A stretch of 64,000 nt of DNA from Achromobacter agilis (lineage in GTDB: Bacteria; Pseudomonadota; Gammaproteobacteria; Burkholderiales; Burkholderiaceae_B). Each line of letters begins with the position of its first letter. The stretch's first letter is position 1. The notes beneath the pieces are model-generated. The model did no database searches, had not been told where the DNA came from, and was given only the letters and a program-made list of their open reading frames with translations. The DNA lies in assembly GCF_900496965.1 (NCBI RefSeq), contig NZ_UFQB01000030.1, positions 1 through 64,000 of the forward strand, written 5' to 3'. Shown here piece by piece: positions 30,192 to 38,253 of this stretch. The position numbers and the translations under genes were made by a program.

Positions 30192-31514
30192 CTAGAAGCG
30201 GGCCGACAGCTGCACGCCCAGGATGTGGCCGCTGCTGTCGTAGGTGCCCGCGACGCGGCCCTTGGTCAATTGGTTGCCGGACGTGGTGTCGATGTCCGTC
30301 TTGCGCAGGTACAGATAGGTATAACCCACGTCCAGCGTCGTGTTCTTGGTGGCCTGCCACTGCACGCCGGTCGAGAACCAGTAGCGGTCATTGTCGGGCA
30401 GCGAGGTCGGGCGGTCGGATTCCTTGTAGACGGGCGACTGGTCGTAGGCCACGCCGAACTTCCATTTCCAGTCCGGCGCGAATTTGTAGTTGGCGCCCAG
30501 GGCGACACGCCAGGTGTCGCGGAAGTTCAAGGGCAGTTCGTCGTCGCGCGCACCGGCGCCCGAATTGCGGATCTTCAGGCTAGGAATGCTGCTCCAGCCA
30601 GTCCACGAGACATCGCCCAGCAGCTCCCAGCGTTCGTTCAACTGGTGCGCCGCGCTCAGGATCAGAGTGTCGGGCAGGGTCACCGAGGCCTTGGCGTCGA
30701 ACGACACCGAGTTACCGCGCGGATAGATGTTGTCGATGTCGGTATCGCCCTTGGCCGTGTGCTTGATCTTGGAGCGATAGGACAGGCCGATGCGGGTGTC
30801 CTCGGTGGGCTGCAGCATGAAGCCCACGTTCCAGCCCCAGGCGTCGCCCTTGAGGTTCAGGTCGGCGTCGCCGGTCGTGCCCAGCGGCATGCCGGGCACG
30901 GGGACCACGGTTTTCTTCTTGTAGTTGGCGTCGATGTGCTGCCAGTTCAGGCCGAAGCCCATCGAGAACTTCTCGTTGACCTTGTACGCGATCGAGGGGT
31001 TGATGTTGATGGTCTTGATGTCGAACTTGTTCGAGTGGTATTGGCCGACCCAGTCGTCGTCGTAATCGGTCATGAGGCCGAACGGCGCGCCGATGCCCAG
31101 GCCCAGGTACCACTGTTCGTTCAGCTGCCAGGACGCATAAAGGTTGGGCACCACGCCCAGGTTGCCGGCGTCGCCGCCGTTGCCGCCTGTGGGCGCCGAG
31201 CCGCCCAGGCCCGTGCCGGGCAGGCCGGGAATGCTGGGGTTGCGGCTGTCGCCGTTGTCCTTGAATTTGAAGGACGGCTTGATCAGGTTGACGCCGCCCG
31301 ACACGTTGAAGCCGGGCAGGTAAGTCATGCCGGCCGGATTGTAGTAGATGATGCTGGCGTTTTCCGGATTTGCCGCCGAGCCCGCGTACGCGTTGCCCAG
31401 ACCGCTGGCGTTCTGCTCAAGGAGCTGAAAGCCGGCCGAGTGGGCCGCCGTGGCTGCGCCCAGGCCGGCCACGACGACCGACAAGGTGCTCAGGGACAAT
31501 GAACGTCTGCTCAT
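30192..31514 (-). CDS. fadL: FadL-family outer-membrane long-chain fatty acid transporter
   Basis: This 440-residue protein has a signal peptide (SLSTLSVVVAGLGAATAAHS, cleavage before AGF). The FadL N-terminal hatch FQLLEQNASGLGNAYAGSAA follows, with the conserved NPA in YYNPAGMTYL that shapes the lateral opening. Fourteen beta strands are expected, ending in GVQLSARF with a terminal Phe. It admits hydrophobic acids or aromatic hydrocarbons into the outer membrane and periplasm. A strong GAGGAGG precedes the ATG at 31514. The setting in a beta-oxidation operon favours fatty acids as substrate. An insertion rich in Gly and Pro near residue 95-110 (GLGGSAPTGGNGGDAGN) is probably an external loop. 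Confidence 0.92.
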   Translation of the reverse strand: MSRRSLSLSTLSVVVAGLGAATAAHSAGFQLLEQNASGLGNAYAGSAANPENASIIYYNPAGMTYLPGFNVSGGVNLIKPSFKFKDNGDSRNPSIPGLPGTGLGGSAPTGGNGGDAGNLGVVPNLYASWQLNEQWYLGLGIGAPFGLMTDYDDDWVGQYHSNKFDIKTININPSIAYKVNEKFSMGFGLNWQHIDANYKKKTVVPVPGMPLGTTGDADLNLKGDAWGWNVGFMLQPTEDTRIGLSYRSKIKHTAKGDTDIDNIYPRGNSVSFDAKASVTLPDTLILSAAHQLNERWELLGDVSWTGWSSIPSLKIRNSGAGARDDELPLNFRDTWRVALGANYKFAPDWKWKFGVAYDQSPVYKESDRPTSLPDNDRYWFSTGVQWQATKNTTLDVGYTYLYLRKTDIDTTSGNQLTKGRVAGTYDSSGHILGVQLSARF

Positions 31515-31545
31515 GGTACTGCCTCCTCGTGTTGGATATATGCCG

Positions 31546-33513
31546 CTATTGCACTGCGGGTCCAGCCATCCCGGCAGAGGCCGGTCTGTCACTGCCTTGG
31601 TAATGCATGGGGCCGCCCGTGAAGGGAGCGAACCCCGTACCGAAAATCACGCCCGCGTCGGCCAGGTCGGCGTCGGCGACGATGCCTGCATCCACGCGCT
31701 GGCGCGTGGCGTCGATCAATGGCTGGATCAGGCGCCGCGCCAGTCCGGGCGGCGCGCCGCCCGGGGCGCCGGCGTTCTTGACGGGCTTGCCGTCGCGCCA
31801 CGCGTAGAAGCCCTGGCCGCTTTTCCTGCCCAGCTCGCCGCGCGCCAGCCGGTCGGCCAGGCAGCGGGGCGGGGCGGCGCCGCCCGCCAGTTCCTCTCCG
31901 GCGGCGCGCGCGATGTCCAGGCCGACCGTGTCGGCCAGTTCCAGCGGCCCCATCGGCATGCCGAAGGCGACCATGGCCGCGTCCACGGCCTGCGGCGCGA
32001 GGCCTTCGTCCACGCTGCGCATGGCTTCCAGCATGTACGGCGCCAGCACGGCGTTGACCAGGAAGCCGGGAGCGCTCCTGACGGGCAGCGCGAGCTTGTC
32101 GATCTGGCCCACGAAGGCGCAGGCGCGGGCCTGCGCATCGCCCGCATCGCCTTGCGCATGCACCACTTCCACCAGCGGCATCTTGGCCACCGGATTGAAG
32201 AAGTGGATGCCGACCAGCCGTTCGGGGCGGGCGAGGCCGGCGCGCAGGGTCTCGAGCGACAGGCTGGAGGTGTTGGTGGCGAGCAGGGCGTCCGCCTTCA
32301 TGCGCGGCTCCAGGGACCGGTACAGCGCGCGCTTGGCGTCGGGCTGCTCGCTGATCGCCTCGATCACCACGTCGGCCAGCGGCACGCCGTTGGCCGCGGG
32401 GTCGGGAATCAGGCGGTCGAAGGCGGCCCGCGCCAGGCGCGGATCCTTCAGGCGGCGCGAGAACAGTTCGGCCGCGCGCTTCAGGGCGGGCGCGATGCGG
32501 GCCATGTCCTGGTCCTGCAATGTGACGGTCATGCCCTTGAGCGCGCACCAGGCCGCGATGTCTCCGCCCATCACACCGGCGCCGACCACGTGCACGCGGC
32601 GCGCGGCAGCGATGCCGGCCTGCTTGCCGTTGGCCTTCAGGCGTTCCTGCAGGCGGAACACGCGCAGCAGGTTGCGGGCGGTGCCGGACGAGGTGATGCG
32701 GTCGATCAGGCCGGGCGCCTGCAGCGCATTGCCGCCGTGCTTTTCCCAGATATCCACGATGGCGGGCGCGGCGGGATAGTGGCCTTGCGGATCCTTGGCC
32801 GCGATTTGCTTGCGGGCGCGCTGGGCGACCAGCGATTTCAGCGGCCAGCGATTGGCCCAGCCTCCAAGGCCGCGCGCGCGCCGCGCCGGCTTGCCCGACA
32901 GCACGGTCTGGCGGGCGGCGGCCAGCAGCAGCCGGGGCGGAACCCGCGCGTCCACGAGGCCCAGCGCCGCGGCGCGGCGCGCGTCGGCGCCGCGGCCCGT
33001 CAGCATCATGTCGAGCGCCGCGGGTGCGCCGATCAGCCGCGGCAGGCGCAGCATGCCGCCCCAGCCGGGGAAAATGCCCAGCATGACCTCGGGCAGCGCG
33101 AGCGAGGTACCGGGCTGGTCCGCCGCCAGACGGTAGCGGCAGGCGAGCGCCAGTTCCAGGCCGCCGCCCAGGCAATGGCCTTCGATCAGCGCGAGGGTGG
33201 GATAGCGCAGCGCGGCCAGGCGGTTGAATAGATTCCAGCCGCGCGCGACCAGCGCGCGCGCCTGTTCGGGCGTGTCCAGGCTGGCGAACTCGCTGACGTC
33301 CGCGCCCACGATGAAGCCCGTGGCCTTGCCGGACCGGATGACGAGGCCGGCGGGGGGCGCCGTGTCCAGCGCGTCCAGCACGATGGCGAACTCGGCCAGG
33401 GTGTCGGCCGACAGCGCGTTGACGGCGCTGCCGGCGCGATCGAACGTCAACCAGGCCAGGCCATCGGGATCGCGGTCCAGGCGCCAATGGGAAAGCGTAT
33501 CGATCGTCGTCAT
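31546..33513 (-). CDS. Enoyl-CoA hydratase / 3-hydroxyacyl-CoA dehydrogenase (FadJ-like)
   Basis: This 655-residue multifunctional enzyme has the standard order: an N-terminal hydratase (IVGADVSEF, LIEGHCLGGGLELALACRYR, LPEVMLGIFPGWGG) with both catalytic glutamates. The dehydrogenase follows at about residue 295 (VHVVGAGVMGGDIAAWCALK, GIHFFNPVAKMPLVEVVH). GAGGA precedes the ATG at 33513, which overlaps the upstream thiolase stop as ATGA. Translational coupling suggests an alpha/beta complex with that thiolase, as in FadJ/FadI. It is about 60 residues shorter than E. coli FadJ. It partly duplicates the function of the 796-residue enzyme two genes downstream. Confidence 0.9.
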   Translation of the reverse strand: MTTIDTLSHWRLDRDPDGLAWLTFDRAGSAVNALSADTLAEFAIVLDALDTAPPAGLVIRSGKATGFIVGADVSEFASLDTPEQARALVARGWNLFNRLAALRYPTLALIEGHCLGGGLELALACRYRLAADQPGTSLALPEVMLGIFPGWGGMLRLPRLIGAPAALDMMLTGRGADARRAAALGLVDARVPPRLLLAAARQTVLSGKPARRARGLGGWANRWPLKSLVAQRARKQIAAKDPQGHYPAAPAIVDIWEKHGGNALQAPGLIDRITSSGTARNLLRVFRLQERLKANGKQAGIAAARRVHVVGAGVMGGDIAAWCALKGMTVTLQDQDMARIAPALKRAAELFSRRLKDPRLARAAFDRLIPDPAANGVPLADVVIEAISEQPDAKRALYRSLEPRMKADALLATNTSSLSLETLRAGLARPERLVGIHFFNPVAKMPLVEVVHAQGDAGDAQARACAFVGQIDKLALPVRSAPGFLVNAVLAPYMLEAMRSVDEGLAPQAVDAAMVAFGMPMGPLELADTVGLDIARAAGEELAGGAAPPRCLADRLARGELGRKSGQGFYAWRDGKPVKNAGAPGGAPPGLARRLIQPLIDATRQRVDAGIVADADLADAGVIFGTGFAPFTGGPMHYQGSDRPASAGMAGPAVQ

Positions 33514-34805
33514 GGGCGGTCCTCGTCCAGGGTTTCGACCAGCATCGCGCCGCCTTGGCCGCCGCCAATGCAGATGGCCGCCATGCCGCGCCTGGCGCCG
33601 CGGCGTTTCAGGGCATCGAGCAAGTGCAGCACGATGCGGGCGCCGGATGCGCCGACGGGGTGCCCGATCGCGATCGCGCCTCCGTCGACGTTGAGCCGGC
33701 GAGGATCGAGGTCGCCCCAGGCCGCGGTGCCGAAGTGTTCCCGGCAATAGGCGTCGTCGCGCCAGGCGGCGAGGCAGCCTAACACCTGGGCGGCGAAGGC
33801 CTCGTTGATTTCCCACACGTCCAGGTCATTGAGCCCCAGACCGTGGCGCTGCAGGATCGGCGTGGCGGCGTGCACCGGACCCAGGCCCATTTGCGCCGGG
33901 TCCAGGCCGGCCCACTGGCTATCGACGATGCGGCCCAGCGGCCGCAGATTCCATTTGCGGACGGCTTCCTCGGAGGCCAGCGCCAGCATCGCGGCGCCGT
34001 CGGTGACCTGCGAACTGTTGCCTGCTGTGATGTTGCCCCAGGGTTTGTCGAACACGGGCTTGAGTTTGGCCAGTTTTTCCGGCGTGGAGTCCGCGCGCAC
34101 GCCATCGTCTTCAGGGTACAGCCTGCCTTGCGTGTCGATCAAGGGCGCGATCTCGCCCATGGCGCCCGCGGCGCGGGCCGCCAGCGCGCGCCGGTGGCTC
34201 TCTGCCGCATAGGCATCCATCGCGGCGCGGTCGATGCCGAAGCGCGTAGCGAGGTTCTCGGCGGTCTGCCCCATGGACAACCCCACTACGGGGTCCGTGA
34301 GCCCTTTGAGCAGGCCGATAACGGGCGCCAGGTTGCGCAGCCGGAAGCGGCGCAGCGCCGCCAGTTTGGCGCCCGCGCCGCGGGCCGCGTACCAGCCGGC
34401 CAGCCAACGCACCATGTCGTCCGAGAACAACACTGGCGCGCGCGATAGCGCGTCCGTGCCGCCGGCCAGCACCAGTTCCGAGCGGCCGGACTGGATGTTG
34501 GCGATGCCGGAATCCAGCGCCTGCATGCCCGATGCGCAATTGCGCATCACGGTCCACCCCGGCACTTTGTTGCCGCAGCCCAGCCGCAGCGCGATCACGC
34601 GGCCGATGTTCACCTCGTCGGGGGAAGGGGCGGCGCAGCCCACGATGACCTCGTCGAAGTCCGATGGCGCGAAAGGCTGGCGCAGCAGCAGGGCGCGGCC
34701 GGCCTGCACGGCGAGGTCTCCGGCGGAGAAGGGGCCCGGCCCCGTGCGCGCCTTCAGGAAGGGCGTGCGAGCGCCATCGACCACGTAAACCGGTTTGAAT
34801 GCCAT
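33510..34805 (-). CDS. Acetyl-CoA acyltransferase (FadI-like thiolase)
   Basis: This 431-residue thiolase has the active-site Cys in VMRNCASGMQALDSG, the His in GGAIAIGHPVGASGARIV and the second Cys in AAICIGGGQGGAM. It is longer than the other thiolase of this operon and, like FadI, has an insertion in the middle (around WYAARGAGAKLAALRRFRLR). It carries out the last step of beta-oxidation. The gene overlaps the FadJ-like gene by four bases and starts 12 bases after the dehydrogenase gene stop. GGAGGAAT upstream of the ATG supports the start. Confidence 0.92.
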   Translation of the reverse strand: MAFKPVYVVDGARTPFLKARTGPGPFSAGDLAVQAGRALLLRQPFAPSDFDEVIVGCAAPSPDEVNIGRVIALRLGCGNKVPGWTVMRNCASGMQALDSGIANIQSGRSELVLAGGTDALSRAPVLFSDDMVRWLAGWYAARGAGAKLAALRRFRLRNLAPVIGLLKGLTDPVVGLSMGQTAENLATRFGIDRAAMDAYAAESHRRALAARAAGAMGEIAPLIDTQGRLYPEDDGVRADSTPEKLAKLKPVFDKPWGNITAGNSSQVTDGAAMLALASEEAVRKWNLRPLGRIVDSQWAGLDPAQMGLGPVHAATPILQRHGLGLNDLDVWEINEAFAAQVLGCLAAWRDDAYCREHFGTAAWGDLDPRRLNVDGGAIAIGHPVGASGARIVLHLLDALKRRGARRGMAAICIGGGQGGAMLVETLDEDRP

Positions 34806-34817
34806 CCGATTCCTCCC

Positions 34818-37166
34818 TCAGGCGACCTTGCGCTCGGCCGCGGGCTCGATGTGGTCCTGGGCGCCGAAGTCAAAGGCGAAATCATCCACTTTGACCACCG
34901 TGTCGCGCAAGCGGTTGCGGCGCTTCACCACGGCATATTCTTCCGCGGTGATTGCGCCGATCGCGAAGGCGGCATCGGCGATGTCGCGCACGTTGGCTTG
35001 CGGATTGCCGTCCAGCGCGCCGCGTTTTTCGAGCTCGCGGATCTTGGCTTCGATGGGCTCGGCCTCGAGCGTGGCGGCCAGCGCCTGTTCGATGGCGCCC
35101 ACGGGTTCCTGCTCGGTGGCGGGCAGATGGCAGCCCGCGGTCAGGCGGTCGCGCGTGGCGCCGGGATGGATGAGCAGCCGCGCCACGTCCTGGCCCAGTT
35201 GATCGGACGGCAGGGCCTGGCGGCGGCCCCACGGAAAGATCAGGCGCGCGAGGCTCCAGGCCACCGCCCGGTTGGGCAGGTTTTCCAGCACGCCGTCGAA
35301 GGCTTGCTGCAGCTTGAACAGCGCATCCTGGATGGACCAGTGCGCCAGGGGCGCATCGGCAGCCTGGCGGCCTTCGTCCTCGAAGCGCTTGAGCGTGGCG
35401 CTCACCAGGTACATCTGCGAAAGAATGTCGCCCAGCCGCGCGGACAGGCGTTCGCGCCGCTTCAGGCTGCCGCCCAATACCAGCATCGCGGTGTCGGCGA
35501 GCAGCGCGAAGGCTGCGCTGTAGCGGCTGAGCAGCTGGTAGTAGCGCTTCATGTCCGGCGCGACGTCGGCGTTTACGCCGACATGGCGCGCGCCCGTCAG
35601 GGCGGTGCCTGCGGTGCGCAGCGCGTTCTTGACGACGAACGCCGCGTGGCCCCAGAAGGCCTGGTCGAAGTCGGCCAGCCCTTGCCGGCGGTCGGGAGAC
35701 TGCGCGGCCTGCATTTCCGCCAGCACGTAGGGATGGCAGCGGATCGCGCCCTGGCCGAAGATGATCAGGCTGCGCGTGAGGATATTGGCGCCTTCCACGG
35801 TGATGCCGATGGGAATCTGCTGGTAGGCGCGGCCCAGGAAATTCGAGGGGCCCAGGCAGATGCCCTTGCCGCCGATGACGTCCATGCCGTCGTTGACGAC
35901 CTGGCGGGCGCGTTCGGTCACGTGGTATTTGACGATGGCGGAGACGACCGAGGGCTTTTCGCCGAGGTCTACCGCGCCGGCTGTCATGCTGCGGGCGGCG
36001 TCCATCATGTAGGTGTGGCCGCCGATGCGCGCCAGCGCTTCTTCCACGCCCTCGAACTTGCCCACGGGCGTGCGGAACTGGCTGCGCACGCGCGCATAAC
36101 CGCCGACGGCGCGCGCGGTCAGCTTGGACATGCCGGTGTTGGACGAGGGCAGCGAAATCGAGCGGCCCGCCGCCAGGCATTCCATCAGCATGCGCCAGCC
36201 CTGTCCCGCCATGGCGGGGCCGCCGATGATGAAGTCCAGCGGCATGAAGACGTCCGTGCCGCGTGTGGGGCCGTTCATGAACATCGCGTTCAGCGGGAAA
36301 TGGCGGCGGCCGGTGTCCACGCCGGGATGGTCATGCGGCACGAGCGCGCAAGTGATGCCCAGGTCTTTCTTGCCGCCCAGCAGGCCGTCCGGATCGTACA
36401 GGCGGAACGCCAGGCCCAGCAGGGTGCAGACCGGCGCCAGCGTGATGTAGCGCTTGTCCCAGGTGACCTTCATGCCGATCACTTCGCGGCCCTGCCATTC
36501 GCCCTTGCAGACGATGCCGCTGTCCGGGATCGCCGCGGCGTCGGAGCCGGCCCAGGGGCTGGTCAGCGCGAAGGCCGGGACTTCCTCGCCGCGCGCTAGG
36601 CGCGGCAGATAGTGCTTCTTCTGTTCGTCGGTGCCGTAGTGCAGGAGCAGTTCGGCGGGGCCGAGCGAGTTCGGCACCATGACGGATACCGCCAGCGCGG
36701 AGGAGCGCGTGGATAGTTTGGTCACGATCTCGGAATGGGCGTAGGCGGAAAACGCCAGGCCGCCATATTCCTTGGGGATGATCATGCCCAGGAAGCCCTG
36801 GGCCTTCAGGTAGTTCCAGACGTCCGCGGGCAGATCGTAGCGTTCCTGCGTGACGTTCCAGTCGTCGACCATGCGGCACGCCTCTTCCGCCTGGTTGTCC
36901 AGGAAATGCTGTTCTTCCTCGGTCAGCCGGGGGCGAGGGTAGGCGAGCAGGCGGCTCCAGTCGGGCCGGCCGCGGAACAGTTCACCTTCCCACCACACCG
37001 TGCCGGCTTCCAGCGCGTCGCGCTCCGTGTCCGACATCTGCGGCAGCACCTTGCTGTACAGGTTGAAGATCGGGGCGGACAGCAGGGCGCGGCGGATGGG
37101 GCGCACACCCACCGCGACGGCGGCCAGCAGCACGATGACGGCCAGGCCGAGGATGACTGCGTTCAT
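34818..37166 (-). CDS. fadE: Acyl-CoA dehydrogenase (FadE type)
   Basis: This 782-residue flavoprotein catalyses the first oxidation of acyl-CoA to trans-2-enoyl-CoA. It opens with a membrane segment (MNAVILGLAVIVLLAAVAVG), as in FadE of E. coli, so it is probably anchored to the inner membrane. The acyl-CoA dehydrogenase core follows (LTSPWAGSDAAAIPDSG, GWRMLMECLAAGRSISLPSS, YQQIPIGITVEGANILTRSL). The FadE-specific C-terminal domain runs to about residue 770. GGAGG before the ATG at 37166 sets the start. It is the first structural gene after the TetR regulator (29-bp gap). Confidence 0.93.
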   Translation of the reverse strand: MNAVILGLAVIVLLAAVAVGVRPIRRALLSAPIFNLYSKVLPQMSDTERDALEAGTVWWEGELFRGRPDWSRLLAYPRPRLTEEEQHFLDNQAEEACRMVDDWNVTQERYDLPADVWNYLKAQGFLGMIIPKEYGGLAFSAYAHSEIVTKLSTRSSALAVSVMVPNSLGPAELLLHYGTDEQKKHYLPRLARGEEVPAFALTSPWAGSDAAAIPDSGIVCKGEWQGREVIGMKVTWDKRYITLAPVCTLLGLAFRLYDPDGLLGGKKDLGITCALVPHDHPGVDTGRRHFPLNAMFMNGPTRGTDVFMPLDFIIGGPAMAGQGWRMLMECLAAGRSISLPSSNTGMSKLTARAVGGYARVRSQFRTPVGKFEGVEEALARIGGHTYMMDAARSMTAGAVDLGEKPSVVSAIVKYHVTERARQVVNDGMDVIGGKGICLGPSNFLGRAYQQIPIGITVEGANILTRSLIIFGQGAIRCHPYVLAEMQAAQSPDRRQGLADFDQAFWGHAAFVVKNALRTAGTALTGARHVGVNADVAPDMKRYYQLLSRYSAAFALLADTAMLVLGGSLKRRERLSARLGDILSQMYLVSATLKRFEDEGRQAADAPLAHWSIQDALFKLQQAFDGVLENLPNRAVAWSLARLIFPWGRRQALPSDQLGQDVARLLIHPGATRDRLTAGCHLPATEQEPVGAIEQALAATLEAEPIEAKIRELEKRGALDGNPQANVRDIADAAFAIGAITAEEYAVVKRRNRLRDTVVKVDDFAFDFGAQDHIEPAAERKVA

Positions 37167-37195
37167 GTTCTTGCCTCCATGGATGTTGGGCGCCG

Positions 37196-37867
37196 CTAGG
37201 CGGCGGGCACGTGCGGCAGGGGAGAGCGCAGGCCCCCGAGCAGGAAGCTCATCAGGCGGGGCAGCAGCAGATCCGGGTTGTTGGGTTGTTCGGCTTCGTC
37301 GATGGTCCAGCCCGTGACGGAACGCAGCAGGTCGGTGCCGATGATGGCGTACGAGGTGGCGCCCAGCATGAACTGGAAGCGCCACATGATTTCCGCCTTG
37401 GGCACGTCGGGCAGCGCCGCGAACAGCGCGTTGCGGTAACGCTCCAGCACGTCCGCGTATTCCTCGGCGAACAGGCCGCGGATGAAATCCGATGGGTCGG
37501 TCATGGTGCGTTCCAGCAGCGGCAGGAAGGTGCTGCCGGCCTGCGCGGGGTCGGCGGCCAGGCGCAGCAGCGTGCCGAAGAAGGCGTCCACGATCTGCGA
37601 CGGCTTCAGGGGCTTGCCTTCGGCTTGCGCCTCTAGTTCGTCCAAAAGCCGCAGGCGCTCGCGGTTCAGCACCGCGAGGCGGCGTTTGAGCACCGCTTGC
37701 ACGAGTGACTCCTTGGAGCCGAAGTGATAGTTCACCGAAGCAAGGTTCACGCCGGCCGCGCTCGTGATCTGCCGCATCGAGGTCGCGTCGTGCCCCTGCT
37801 GCGCAAACAGGGCCTCGGCGGTATCCAGGATCACTTCTTGGGTAGTGGGAGATCTGGTTTCTTGCAT
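37196..37867 (-). CDS. TetR-family regulator of the beta-oxidation operon (PsrA-like)
   Basis: The protein is 223 residues. The TetR helix-turn-helix covers about 10-55 (ILDTAEALFAQQGHDATSMR, ITSAAGVNLASVNYHFGSKE). The C-terminal helical domain (ERTMTDPSDFIRGLFAEEYA and IMWRFQFMLGATSYAIIGTD) looks like the fatty-acyl-sensing PsrA/FadR-type TetR group. It is the promoter-proximal gene of the cluster, 12 bp after a CAAAC-N4-GTTTA dyad, so it should repress itself and all nine genes downstream until long-chain acyl-CoA binds. The region before the ATG lacks a clear Shine-Dalgarno. The sensing ligand is inferred from family and context. Confidence 0.87.
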   Translation of the reverse strand: MQETRSPTTQEVILDTAEALFAQQGHDATSMRQITSAAGVNLASVNYHFGSKESLVQAVLKRRLAVLNRERLRLLDELEAQAEGKPLKPSQIVDAFFGTLLRLAADPAQAGSTFLPLLERTMTDPSDFIRGLFAEEYADVLERYRNALFAALPDVPKAEIMWRFQFMLGATSYAIIGTDLLRSVTGWTIDEAEQPNNPDLLLPRLMSFLLGGLRSPLPHVPAA

Positions 37868-37878
37868 AAGGTTGAATT

Positions 37879-37892
37879 CAAACGTTCGTTTA
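37879..37892. promoter_or_regulatory. PsrA-like operator
   Basis: The sequence CAAACGTTCGTTTA contains the perfect dyad AAACG-TT-CGTTT (37880-37891) and fits the published PsrA pattern C/GAAAC-N2-4-GTTTG/C in all but the last base. It ends 12 bp before the tetR ATG, where a bound repressor would block the operon promoter. Confidence 0.7.
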
Positions 37893-38253
37893 AAAACAAT
37901 TATGCGTTAGGGATGGCCGAGATGCGAGCCTCGGCTATCCCCAATAGGGTTTACCACTAGCGTCGACGCACCCAGCAGGTAGCCCCAATCCGTCGCCAGG
38001 CCCGCTCAGCCACTCGGATGAGCGTCGCCATGCAAGTGGCGGAGCGGGGCTCTCCACCGTCCGGAGGAGGCTGAGCCTTTCGTCCTCGGGCTCGCGCTCT
38101 AGGATAAATGTGGGCTGGAAGATAAGCGAAAAAGCCCGCAGTATCAGCGCGAGGAATCGAATGTTCAGCACCGACAAAACCGGCATGCAATGGCTAGCCC
38201 GTTCGCCGTACGGGCAATGAATCCGAACTCGCCCCGACACAGGAGCAGGAGAA
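37893..38253. other. Non-coding stretch before the propeller gene
   Basis: About 360 bp show no convincing gene. A stem-loop at 37910-37941 pairs GGGAT-GCCGAG with CTCGGC-ATCCC (one internal mismatch, 8-nt loop). Because it lies upstream of the TetR promoter it would be transcribed only from another source. A 101-codon minus-strand frame at 37935-38240 lacks a ribosome site and domain similarity. GGAGCAGGAG just before 38254 is the ribosome site of the next gene. Confidence 0.4.

Noticed and set aside
37935..38240. A 101-codon minus-strand frame upstream of the TetR gene
   Set aside because: No Shine-Dalgarno, no recognisable domain, and the region contains a hairpin and the promoter side of two divergent genes.
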